Positions 26,817 to 34,203 of a DNA stretch of 64,000 nt are shown here, piece by piece; position 1 is the stretch's first letter, and every line of letters begins with the position of its first letter. The notes under the pieces are model-generated. The model ran no database searches, had not been told where the DNA came from, and worked only from the letters and a program-made list of their open reading frames with translations. Origin of the DNA: Bacillota bacterium (GTDB taxonomy: Bacteria > Bacillota > Clostridia > Lachnospirales > Lachnospiraceae). The stretch is from assembly GCA_023414875.1 (NCBI GenBank), contig JAEZMV010000015.1, forward strand, positions 186,001 to 250,000, in the 5' to 3' direction. A program made the translations under genes and the position numbers.

Positions 26817-26849
26817 ACTTAACCTCCGATCTACCTATATTATTATGCA

Positions 26850-27428
26850 TTATTTGAAACACTTCATTTTCAGGAAGTTTTTTAATATCGTATCTCCGTG
26901 CGGAGTAAGAATTGACTCAGGATGAAACTGAAGTCCATAAACCTCATAATTTCTATGCTGTACTGCCATGACTTCACCATCATCATCTTCTGCAATTACC
27001 AGCAGCTCATCGGGTAAGCTATCTTTCTGTGCAATTAGAGAATGATATCTGGCTGCTTTAATCACCGGGGGTAATCCATGAAATATCAAGCTGCCATTCG
27101 CTATATGGATATCACTTTGTTTTCCGTGCATCAGACGCTTCGCCAGAGTAATCGTAGCTCCAAAGACTTCACAGATACCTTGATGACCAAGGCAGACACC
27201 TAGGATAGGTACCTCACCCTTCATTTCTTCAACCAGCTGCTCACATACACCTGCATCCTTTGGATAACCGGGACCGGGTGATATGATAATATGTGAGGGA
27301 TTTAAGGCTTTAATCTCCTCGACGGTCAATTCATCATTTCGAATTACTTTGATGTCGGGATTTATACTTCCTGCCAGCTGAACCAGATTGTAGGAAAAGC
27401 TGTCATAATTATCAATTAATAATACCAT
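26850..27428 (-). CDS. trpG: anthranilate synthase glutamine amidotransferase subunit
   Basis: Supplies ammonia from glutamine to TrpE. 192 residues of class I amidotransferase. The catalytic Cys is in GVCLGHQGI, the His-Glu pair in FHPESI, and the N-terminus is DNYDSFSYNLVQ with SPGPGYPKDAG. The start overlaps the trpE stop as TAATG. The same subunit often also serves PabB in bacteria with one copy; that cannot be judged here. Confidence 0.95.
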   Translation of the reverse strand: MVLLIDNYDSFSYNLVQLAGSINPDIKVIRNDELTVEEIKALNPSHIIISPGPGYPKDAGVCEQLVEEMKGEVPILGVCLGHQGICEVFGATITLAKRLMHGKQSDIHIANGSLIFHGLPPVIKAARYHSLIAQKDSLPDELLVIAEDDDGEVMAVQHRNYEVYGLQFHPESILTPHGDTILKNFLKMKCFK

Positions 27429-28885
27429 TATTCATCCACCTCACTTGCCTTCATAATTGCTTCGATTACTGCCTTCGCTTTATTCTCTGACTCTTCATAT
27501 TCTTTTTCCGGAACACTGTCAGCAACAATTCCTCCACCAGCCTGAATATAAACCTTATCATTTTTCTTAACAGCCATACGAATAGCAATACAGGTATCCA
27601 TATTACCGGTAAAATCTATATAACCGATGGCTCCACCATAGATTCCTCGGGGCGATTTTTCCTGCTCTTCAATAATTTCGCATGCCCTTATTTTAGGTGC
27701 TCCTGATAAAGTACCGGCAGGAAGGATTGCTTCAATTGCATCCAGTGCATCCTTATCAGTCCTGATCTTACCTTCAACTTCCGAAGTGATATGTATAATT
27801 CTTGAATACTTCTGTATTCGCATATAATCCGTAACATGAACACCGGCATATTCTGATATTTTTCCAAGGTCATTTCTACCCAGATCAACCAACATATTAT
27901 GTTCGGAAAGCTCCTTTTCATCAGCTAATAATTCTTTTATTAAGGCATCATCCTCTTCCTTGTCCTTACCCCTTGGCCTGGAACCGGCAATTGGAAAGGT
28001 GGTTAATTTACTATCCTTTAATCTAACCAAGGTCTCTGGAGAAGTACTGATCAGCTGGACATCATCATTTTGCATGAAAACCATATAAGGAGAAGGATTA
28101 GTTGTTCTTATAACCCGATATGCATTTAGAAGATTATCCTTGTAATCAGTCTCAAATCGTCTGGAAATAACCGCCTGAAAGATGTCACCATTTATTATGT
28201 AATCCTTTGTTTTCTCAACGATACTGCAATATTCTTCCTTTGTAACATTACAGTTAAAAGAAGGTTTAGAAACCGTATACTGTTTCTGAAAGGAAGGTAC
28301 CTCCATAATGAATCTGATAAGATTTTCGATGTCGGATACTGCTTTTCCATAATTCTCAAGAACCTTATCTGTTCTCATATTCACAACGATACTAATCTTC
28401 TGCTTCAAATGATCAAAAGCAATTACCTTATCAAAAAGCATCAAATCAAAATCATTAAATTCACTGCTTTTTAGTTTTAATACCGGTTCAGCATATCCGA
28501 TCATTTCATAGGAAAAATATCCAACCAATCCACCGGTAAAGGGAGGCATTCCTGAGAGTTTTGGTGCTTTATACTGTTCTAATAAATTTCTTAACACCTC
28601 ATAAGGGTTATCGGAATATATTTCCTGCTTTTCTCCATGATCAATCGTGATTACATTACTCTTGCATTTTACATGAACAATCGGATTGTATCCCAGGAAA
28701 GAATATCTCCCCCACTTTTCACCACCCTCAACGCTCTCCAATAAATAATATCTTTGACTTATCTGAGCAATCTTACGAAGCAGTGTAATCGGAGTAATTA
28801 TGTCTGCATAAATTTCCTTACATATCGGAATAACACTATACTCTTTTGCTAATGCTTCAATTTCATTACTACTTGGTGTAACCAT
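27428..28885 (-). CDS. trpE: anthranilate synthase component I
   Basis: Converts chorismate to anthranilate with TrpG; first committed and feedback-controlled step. 485 residues: N-terminal domain with LLESVEGGEKWGRYSFLG (the LLES tryptophan-binding element), and C-terminal chorismate-binding domain with FQAVISRRFE, DNLLNAYRVIRTTNPSPYM, LVDLGRNDLGK and GTLSGAPKIRA. A GTG at 28894 could add three residues, but AGGTG lies 6 bases before ATG 28885. First gene of the operon, behind a tryptophan T-box. Confidence 0.96.
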   Translation of the reverse strand: MVTPSSNEIEALAKEYSVIPICKEIYADIITPITLLRKIAQISQRYYLLESVEGGEKWGRYSFLGYNPIVHVKCKSNVITIDHGEKQEIYSDNPYEVLRNLLEQYKAPKLSGMPPFTGGLVGYFSYEMIGYAEPVLKLKSSEFNDFDLMLFDKVIAFDHLKQKISIVVNMRTDKVLENYGKAVSDIENLIRFIMEVPSFQKQYTVSKPSFNCNVTKEEYCSIVEKTKDYIINGDIFQAVISRRFETDYKDNLLNAYRVIRTTNPSPYMVFMQNDDVQLISTSPETLVRLKDSKLTTFPIAGSRPRGKDKEEDDALIKELLADEKELSEHNMLVDLGRNDLGKISEYAGVHVTDYMRIQKYSRIIHITSEVEGKIRTDKDALDAIEAILPAGTLSGAPKIRACEIIEEQEKSPRGIYGGAIGYIDFTGNMDTCIAIRMAVKKNDKVYIQAGGGIVADSVPEKEYEESENKAKAVIEAIMKASEVDE

Positions 28886-28979
28886 ACATATCACCTATTT
28901 TTTCATTGATGGATGAAAAATTCCTTTCTTTTAATATTTGTTATGACCTTTTATATTGAACCGAAGCCTGTACGGACTA

Positions 28980-29012
28980 TTATTCAATAGGACGTAATTT
29001 CCTATTGAATAA
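28980..29012. repeat. dispersed 33-base repeat, copy B, in the trp leader
   Basis: TATTCAATAGG (28981-28991) pairs perfectly with CCTATTGAATA (29001-29011). It sits between the T-box terminator and trpE, so it is transcribed in every readthrough mRNA. Confidence 0.75.
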
Positions 29013-29292
29013 AAAAATAGCTCTTATCCCTGTAAATTACAGGGACAAAAGCTATCAACTTCTGCGGTACCACCCGGTTTGATGTATGAAAATACATCCT
29101 CTCATTTTGCATACCATCATATGCACCCAACTGATAACGGACAGGGTTCCCGTAAGCGCCTACTCTCAAAGGATTTCGGGCTTCCCTCACAAGTCCATTC
29201 AGAATAACCTTTGTAACCGCATTCCCACCCTTAGCGGCTCTCTGTATACAAATAGCTAATCTTACTTCTCTTGCTCATCGGTTTTTTATATT
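29010..29292 (-). promoter_or_regulatory. T-box leader (tryptophan) controlling the trp operon
   Basis: The minus strand carries the T-box element GGGTGGTACCGCAGA (29075-29061), which binds the acceptor end of uncharged tRNA. A stem I region upstream starts with GATGAGCAAGAGAAGTAAG. A candidate UGG specifier (29197-29195) sits in GAATGGACTTG. A terminator (29054-29017) ends in seven T. Location before trpE and the UGG triplet support tRNA-Trp sensing: low charging favours the antiterminator and expression of the trp genes. The exact specifier loop was not folded. Confidence 0.92.
29017..29054 (-). terminator. T-box intrinsic terminator
   Basis: ATAGCTTTTGTCCCTGTAA pairs with TACAGGGATAAGAGCTAT and is followed by a T-run on the minus strand. 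It is mutually exclusive with the antiterminator that uses the T-box sequence. Confidence 0.88.
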
Positions 29293-29298
29293 AAACGA

Positions 29299-29328
29299 AT
29301 TATACCAATGTACAATTAATTTTGTCAA
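29299..29328 (-). promoter_or_regulatory. trp operon promoter
   Basis: TTGACA (29328-29323), 18-base spacer, TATAAT (29304-29299); transcription would start near 29292, at the 5' end of the T-box RNA. Confidence 0.85.
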
Positions 29329-29479
29329 GCAATTATTTTAAATAATTAGTATTTTTTTACTTTTCTCTTTCTAATCTATGTAATATCTAATGTAATCAGC
29401 TGGAAAATTATTTGTAAATTTTATAAATAAATCATATTATGAATATTAATACATTATTTATAAAATACTTGCAATTTTG

Positions 29480-29508
29480 TTGACATTACTATATAAATAA
29501 GTTATATT
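29480..29508 (+). promoter_or_regulatory. promoter of the YbcI-like gene
   Basis: TTGACA (29480-29485), 17-base spacer, TATATT (29503-29508), about 24 bases before the ATG. Confidence 0.75.
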
Positions 29509-29531
29509 AAAAACACTTAGAGGTGATACTT

Positions 29532-29897
29532 ATGACCAAAGGTCAATTAGAAGCAAAACTGAGTGAGGCAGTAAGTAAATTTGAAATGGAATATATGGGC
29601 AGAGGTCCAAAATTAATACGAACTTACATTATTAATGACATGATTATTATACGACTATCCGGTGTATTAAGCCCATCCGAACAAAAGCTCACCGATAATC
29701 CGCAGGGAATTGAATTAATTAAAAAAGTAAGGTCTTCCTTATTTGAAGGAGGGCGAGGATATTTGGAAACATTGATTACCGATATTATTGATGTAGCCAT
29801 CGTCAGCACCCATTCCGACATTAGTACAAAAACTGGCGAGAAGATTATTGTAATTACAGCAGATAAAAACATTGAAGAGATTATTTCAACTAAATAA
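29532..29897 (+). CDS. YbcI/DUF2294-like protein of unknown function
   Basis: 121 residues, mixed alpha/beta, no signal peptide or membrane segment. Features resembling the DUF2294 (YbcI) family are GRGPKLIRTYIINDMIIIRLSGVLSP and an end rich in hydrophobic strands (DVAIVSTHSDISTKTGEKII). A GTG at 29523 extends the frame by three codons, but AGAGGTG lies just before ATG 29532. It has its own promoter and a terminator about 80 bases downstream, so it is probably a single-gene unit. Molecular role is not known to me. Confidence 0.65.
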   Translation: MTKGQLEAKLSEAVSKFEMEYMGRGPKLIRTYIINDMIIIRLSGVLSPSEQKLTDNPQGIELIKKVRSSLFEGGRGYLETLITDIIDVAIVSTHSDISTKTGEKIIVITADKNIEEIISTK

Positions 29898-29980
29898 TTC
29901 CGGAAGACGACACAAATTAAACCGCTACATATATGATCATAACAGTAGCCAGACCTTTTAAGGTTTGTTAAGTTGTAAGT

Positions 29981-30018
29981 AAGCCGATATCTTGGGAGTA
30001 ATCTAAAGGTATCGGCTT
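29981..30018 (+). terminator. terminator upstream of purE
   Basis: AAGCCGATA (29981-29989) pairs with TATCGGCTT (30010-30018) followed by TTTTTA. It could end the YbcI-like transcript or attenuate purE; I see no known riboswitch consensus around it. Confidence 0.8.
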
Positions 30019-30070
30019 TTTTATATAATGATAAGGAGGGTAAGATCCTCCGAAAGAAGGAGAATGTAAT

Positions 30071-30565
30071 ATGAGTAAAAAAGTAGCAGTCCTTATGGGA
30101 AGTGATAGTGACCTTCCTGTCTTGAAAGGTGCCATTCATGCTTTGAAGAGTTTTGGAATACCGGTTGAAGTACATGTTATGAGTGCTCATCGTACCCCGA
30201 AACAAGCTTGTGATTTTGCAACCAATGCTAAATCTAATGATTTTGGTGTAATTATTTGCGCTGCCGGAAAGGCTGCACACCTGGCAGGTGTTATTGCAGC
30301 TCACACCACCTTACCGGTCATAGGTATTCCGATTAAATCATCGACCTTAGATGGCATGGATGCTCTTCTATCTACCGTACAAATGCCTAAGGGAATCCCG
30401 GTTGCTACCGTAGCAATTGATGGAGCGGATAATGCAGCTATTTTAGCCGCACAAATGCTTGGTATTTATGATGATGATTTATGCAAAAAGCTTGAAAAAA
30501 TGAAATCAGATATGGTTGATGAAGTTATGGCAAAAGACAGTAAATTACAAACAGAAGAATTTTAG
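30071..30565 (+). CDS. purE: N5-carboxyaminoimidazole ribonucleotide mutase
   Basis: Purine synthesis enzyme that moves the carboxyl group from N5 to C4 of the imidazole. 164 residues with GSDSDLPVL, the catalytic-histidine block MSAHRTP, and CAAGKAAHLAGVIAAHTTLPVIGIP, all typical of class I PurE. AAGGAG precedes the ATG. Unusually it stands alone, with no purK, purC or other pur gene beside it. Its stop codon lies in the first bases of the 125-bp repeat copy. Confidence 0.95.
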   Translation: MSKKVAVLMGSDSDLPVLKGAIHALKSFGIPVEVHVMSAHRTPKQACDFATNAKSNDFGVIICAAGKAAHLAGVIAAHTTLPVIGIPIKSSTLDGMDALLSTVQMPKGIPVATVAIDGADNAAILAAQMLGIYDDDLCKKLEKMKSDMVDEVMAKDSKLQTEEF

Positions 30566-30686
30566 TGTAAAAAGAATTCAACAAAGTTGAATTCTTAGTA
30601 AATGTAATAATGAATTCCAGTGGAAATTCATTATTATATTTACGGGTTTTATATGAAGCATTTGCGGCAAAAGCAGCCATGCTTCG
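30562..30686 (+). repeat. 125-bp three-hairpin repeat, copy 1
   Basis: Contains three inverted repeats in order: AGAATTCAAC/GTTGAATTCT, AATAATGAATT/AATTCATTATT, and GAAGCAT/ATGCTTC. It is nearly identical to the adjacent copy 2 (about four differences), and an inverted copy lies at 37420. The purE stop codon is inside its left end. Confidence 0.9.
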
Positions 30687-30811
30687 TTAGTGTGAAAAGA
30701 ATTCAACATAGTTGAATTCTTAGTAAAAATAATAATGAATTCCAGTGGAAATTCATTATTATATTTACGGGTTTTATATGAAGCATTTGCGGCAAAAGCA
30801 GCCATGCTTCG
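30687..30811 (+). repeat. 125-bp three-hairpin repeat, copy 2
   Basis: Direct tandem partner of copy 1, same length and order of hairpins. It is followed by the first bases of a further unit (TTAGTGTGA, 30812-30820), as expected for a tandem duplication through the ends. The remaining gap to 30995 has a weak CTCGC/GCGAG hairpin and no gene. Confidence 0.9.
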
Positions 30812-30995
30812 TTAGTGTGAATAGTCTCGCTAAAAACATGCGAGCCATTAACTAATTACGCATTCTAATAAGGGGTATATATTTGTTACTTCATTCACGA
30901 AACATAAAAATATGAAGAACAATAATATCCTATCTTTTGTATGGGTTAAAAACAGAAAAATAGAATAAACAAGGTGAAGAAATGGAGTAGAATTA

Positions 30996-32885
30996 ATGCA
31001 AACAAGTGGAAACGAGTTTTTACAGAAATTTATACTGGCTGATGAAGTGCGAGATATTGTTAACGGAAGTAAAAAGGTTACCTTCCCAAAGACAAGAGAA
31101 GATTTATTTGATCTTGCTTTTGGTGAAAAATCTGGTGTTTACTATGAAGTTAGTTATGAAATACCAGAAAAAGGCATGATAGTTGAGGCAAATGTTACCC
31201 GATGCAAAAATGGTATTGCAATCAATTATGTGGATGATTATATGCGTCGCCGCGATCCTGACAGCTTAGTAATCGGTGACGATCTAGATACAGATAAACC
31301 CCGGTATAAAGATATCTATCACAATGATTTTGAAACTGTTCGTAAGGAAACCTTCGACTGGTTAAAAAATCAGGAATTAATATTGCTTCCTTTTAAGGCT
31401 GGTGGTACACAATATGGTTACGATGCACTGTTAATAGCTCCTGCAAATGCTGCTTTTTTTGCATGTGGCGTTGCTGACTTACAAGGATTTTTAAGTATAG
31501 ATGAAGTTCCTGACGATTTTAATCCGAAAGCGATTGTATATCTCGCACCTCCTTTCCGTCATACACATTTTGATGGTAAACAGATTGTAGTTCATAACAG
31601 ACTTGAGGAAGTACATGAAGTATTCTCCTACAACCTTTATCCAGGCCCGAGTGCTAAAAAAGGTATCTACGGTGTACTTCTTAACATTGGTGAACGTGAA
31701 GGCTGGGTTACTGCACATGCTTCTACCGTTAAAGTAATTACCCCTTATGATAATGAAATTGTTATTATGCATGAAGGAGCATCCGGCGGTGGTAAGAGTG
31801 AAATGATTGAACCAGCTCATAGAGCTGCGGACGGTAGACTTATAATAGGTGAGAATCTTGTTACCGGTGAAAAATATTACTTAGAATTATCGGAGTCCTG
31901 TGAACTTCGTCCTGTAACGGATGATATGGCTCTCTGCCATCCAAGTATGCAAAATGACAGTAAAAAGTTAGTGGTACAGGATGCTGAAAGCGGTTGGTTT
32001 TTGAGATTAGATCATGTAAAAAATTATGGAACCTCTCCTCAATATGAAAAAATATTCACTCAGCCTAAGGAGCCCTTGGTATTCTTTAATATTCAGGCAG
32101 TTCCAAATGCTACCTGTCTAGTATGGGAACACACACTTGATTCAGACGGAACCCCCTGCCCTAACCCCAGAGCTATTCTACCAAGAAGATTAGTACCTGA
32201 TATAGTGGTGGATCCTGTAGAGGTTGATGTACGAAGCTTTGGTGTAAGAACCCCACCCTGCAGCTTAGAAAATCCCACTTACGGTATCTTGGGTATGTTC
32301 CAGATCCTTCCTCCTGCCCTGGCTTGGCTATGGAGATTAGTAGCACCCAGAGGTCATAATAACCCAAGTATTGTTGGCGGAAAAGGTATGATCAGTGAAG
32401 GTGTTGGTTCCTACTGGCCTTTTGCTACCGGTAAAATGGTGAAACAGGCTAATTTATTATTAGATCAGATTGTAAAATCCTCCAGTACACGATATGTCCT
32501 GATTCCAAATCAGCATATCGGTGTCTATAAAGTAAGCTTTAATCCTCAATGGGTTGCCAGAGAATATATCGCAAGACGTGGAAGTGCTAAATTTAAACCT
32601 GAACATTTAAAAGAGGCACGTTGTACTCTCTTAGGATATGGACTTGAATCCCTAAAGGTAGATGGTCAATATATCAGAAAAACCTTCCTTCAACCTGAAA
32701 GACAAGTAGAGTTAGGAAAAGATGGTTATGATGCCGGTGCAGCTATCTTAATTGATTTCTTTAAGAGAGAGGCCTCCAAATTTAATACTGAAGAGTTAAA
32801 TCCTCTTGGTAAACAAATCATTGAATGCCTATTAAAAGATGCTCCTCTTCAGGATTATATTGATTTAATTCCGATGAGATTTTAA
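30996..32885 (+). CDS. DUF4914-like P-loop protein (PEP carboxykinase-type fold)
   Basis: 629 residues, soluble. A glycine-rich phosphate loop EGASGGGKSE (residues 260-269, Lys267) resembles the kinase loop of PEP carboxykinase/HPr kinase proteins. The C-terminal part has PRRLVPDIVVDPVEVDVRSF and RGHNNPSIVGGKGMISEGVG. I recognise this as the DUF4914 group by recall, not by search. GGAG precedes the ATG by 8 bases. It is followed 9 bases later by a membrane transporter gene, so the two are probably co-expressed. The substrate is unknown. Nucleotide binding is a reasonable inference; calling it PEP carboxykinase would not be. Confidence 0.65.
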   Translation: MQTSGNEFLQKFILADEVRDIVNGSKKVTFPKTREDLFDLAFGEKSGVYYEVSYEIPEKGMIVEANVTRCKNGIAINYVDDYMRRRDPDSLVIGDDLDTDKPRYKDIYHNDFETVRKETFDWLKNQELILLPFKAGGTQYGYDALLIAPANAAFFACGVADLQGFLSIDEVPDDFNPKAIVYLAPPFRHTHFDGKQIVVHNRLEEVHEVFSYNLYPGPSAKKGIYGVLLNIGEREGWVTAHASTVKVITPYDNEIVIMHEGASGGGKSEMIEPAHRAADGRLIIGENLVTGEKYYLELSESCELRPVTDDMALCHPSMQNDSKKLVVQDAESGWFLRLDHVKNYGTSPQYEKIFTQPKEPLVFFNIQAVPNATCLVWEHTLDSDGTPCPNPRAILPRRLVPDIVVDPVEVDVRSFGVRTPPCSLENPTYGILGMFQILPPALAWLWRLVAPRGHNNPSIVGGKGMISEGVGSYWPFATGKMVKQANLLLDQIVKSSSTRYVLIPNQHIGVYKVSFNPQWVAREYIARRGSAKFKPEHLKEARCTLLGYGLESLKVDGQYIRKTFLQPERQVELGKDGYDAGAAILIDFFKREASKFNTEELNPLGKQIIECLLKDAPLQDYIDLIPMRF

Positions 32886-32894
32886 TAATTATCT

Positions 32895-34124
32895 ATGACA
32901 AAAAGAAGAATTGATCCCCTTCATTTTAAAGGAATTGACTTTATCCCGGCGCTCTCCGGGTTAATTGGAAAAACTGCACTCGTTACTTCCTTTGCGGTTG
33001 TATGGGCTTCTGAATTACAGCTTACGAATCCTGATTTTATATTTGAAAATGTGCGTATTGAAATGATTATAGGGAGTATTATCACCTTACTCGCCGCTCT
33101 CCTATTGCCAGGTATTGCACCCTCCGGAACTTTGGCACCTTTAATTGTCCTTGTACCGACAATGGCTGCACTCGGTGTTCATCCTTTCATACTAAGCCTT
33201 TGGGTAGGTTTTATTGGGATTATAAGTATTAGGACAAAGCTCTTTCATAAATTAATTTCCCTATCGGGTGCTATTAGTAAGACAAGCTTAACGCTTACGA
33301 TTGGAATATCGGGTGTACTGCTTTCCTTGAAAAACATGAATTCCTTTTTCGGAGAAAAGCGTACCCCATTTCTTCTTATTGTTATTATATTATCAGTGGT
33401 CTTTATAATACTACGAAAATGGAATAAAATATGGTTGATTGTACCCGTTGCCGCTGTAATTTCTATCTTTATCTCTTTTATATATGAGATAACACCGGAC
33501 AGGGTTAATAACATATCCCTACCCTCCTTCAATCCTTCTTACTGGTGGAATGATATGTGGGGGATTGGCTTTGGTTCCGATTTACTGACCATATTAAAAA
33601 CACTTCCTTTTGCCTTCTTTGTTTTGCTTTTATGGGCAATTGATACTATCTCGATTACGACCATGCTTGAGGCAAATTATAAACCAAATGAAAAGAGAGA
33701 AAAAATTAATATCGATAATTCCTTCCTTATAGCTTCCTCAAGAAATATGATTGGAGGTATCATCGGAGGAGCTCAAACCAGTGCCCTGTGGAGAAGCTTT
33801 TTAATCCCTTTATTCATGGTAAAAAGACCACTGCGCCCAGCCTCAGTCCTACTTGGAATATTAGGTATTATTGCAGGCTTTACGGCACTACCAATTAAAG
33901 TACTATCTTTTCCTCCACTAATATGGTCTGTGTTACTGTTTGGAATCTTCTTACCCTTTGTCATCGTAGGTTTTCGCAATCTAATGACTACTAAGAACCC
34001 GCTTCATAAAGCTGCCATACTGATTTTTACAGCAGCAGGCATTTGGAGTAGCCTTATGATTACGTGGATTGGTGCCATTGCTTATGAAAAAATTGATCAA
34101 TCAATACATAAAAATATTTCATAA
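32895..34124 (+). CDS. multi-pass membrane transporter, NCS2/SulP-like
   Basis: 409 residues with about 11-12 hydrophobic segments. LLPGIAPSGTLAPLIVLVPTMAALG near residue 75 and ASSRNMIGGIIGGAQTSALWRS near residue 280 recall the two half-helix regions of the UraA/SulP fold, including the NxxGxxxGG-like run. The assignment is tentative. No strong ribosome site lies in the 9-base gap after the DUF4914-like gene, so translation is probably coupled to it. Substrate unknown; an organic anion or nucleobase-like compound is possible. Confidence 0.6.
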   Translation: MTKRRIDPLHFKGIDFIPALSGLIGKTALVTSFAVVWASELQLTNPDFIFENVRIEMIIGSIITLLAALLLPGIAPSGTLAPLIVLVPTMAALGVHPFILSLWVGFIGIISIRTKLFHKLISLSGAISKTSLTLTIGISGVLLSLKNMNSFFGEKRTPFLLIVIILSVVFIILRKWNKIWLIVPVAAVISIFISFIYEITPDRVNNISLPSFNPSYWWNDMWGIGFGSDLLTILKTLPFAFFVLLLWAIDTISITTMLEANYKPNEKREKINIDNSFLIASSRNMIGGIIGGAQTSALWRSFLIPLFMVKRPLRPASVLLGILGIIAGFTALPIKVLSFPPLIWSVLLFGIFLPFVIVGFRNLMTTKNPLHKAAILIFTAAGIWSSLMITWIGAIAYEKIDQSIHKNIS

Positions 34125-34131
34125 TATTATT

Positions 34132-34168
34132 ATAAAGAGCGTCGTACAAAAAAGTACGTCGCCCTTTA
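34132..34168. terminator. hairpin between convergent genes
   Basis: CGTAC/GTACG core around AAAAAA, extended by GCG/CGC and ATAAAG/CTTTAT with two mismatches. It separates the transporter (+) from the protease (-). Confidence 0.75.
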
Positions 34169-34203
34169 TATTGGTCATTATATGAACTTTAAATTAATAT
34201 CAC

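Noticed and set aside
29898..30070. riboswitch (purine, ZTP) in front of purE
   Set aside because: A terminator is present, but I see none of the conserved aptamer cores of these classes.
30578..30805. 75-residue minus-strand open frame across the two 125-bp repeats
   Set aside because: It is repetitive only because the DNA is repeated, has no ribosome site, and its inverted counterpart near 37311-37496 reads differently.
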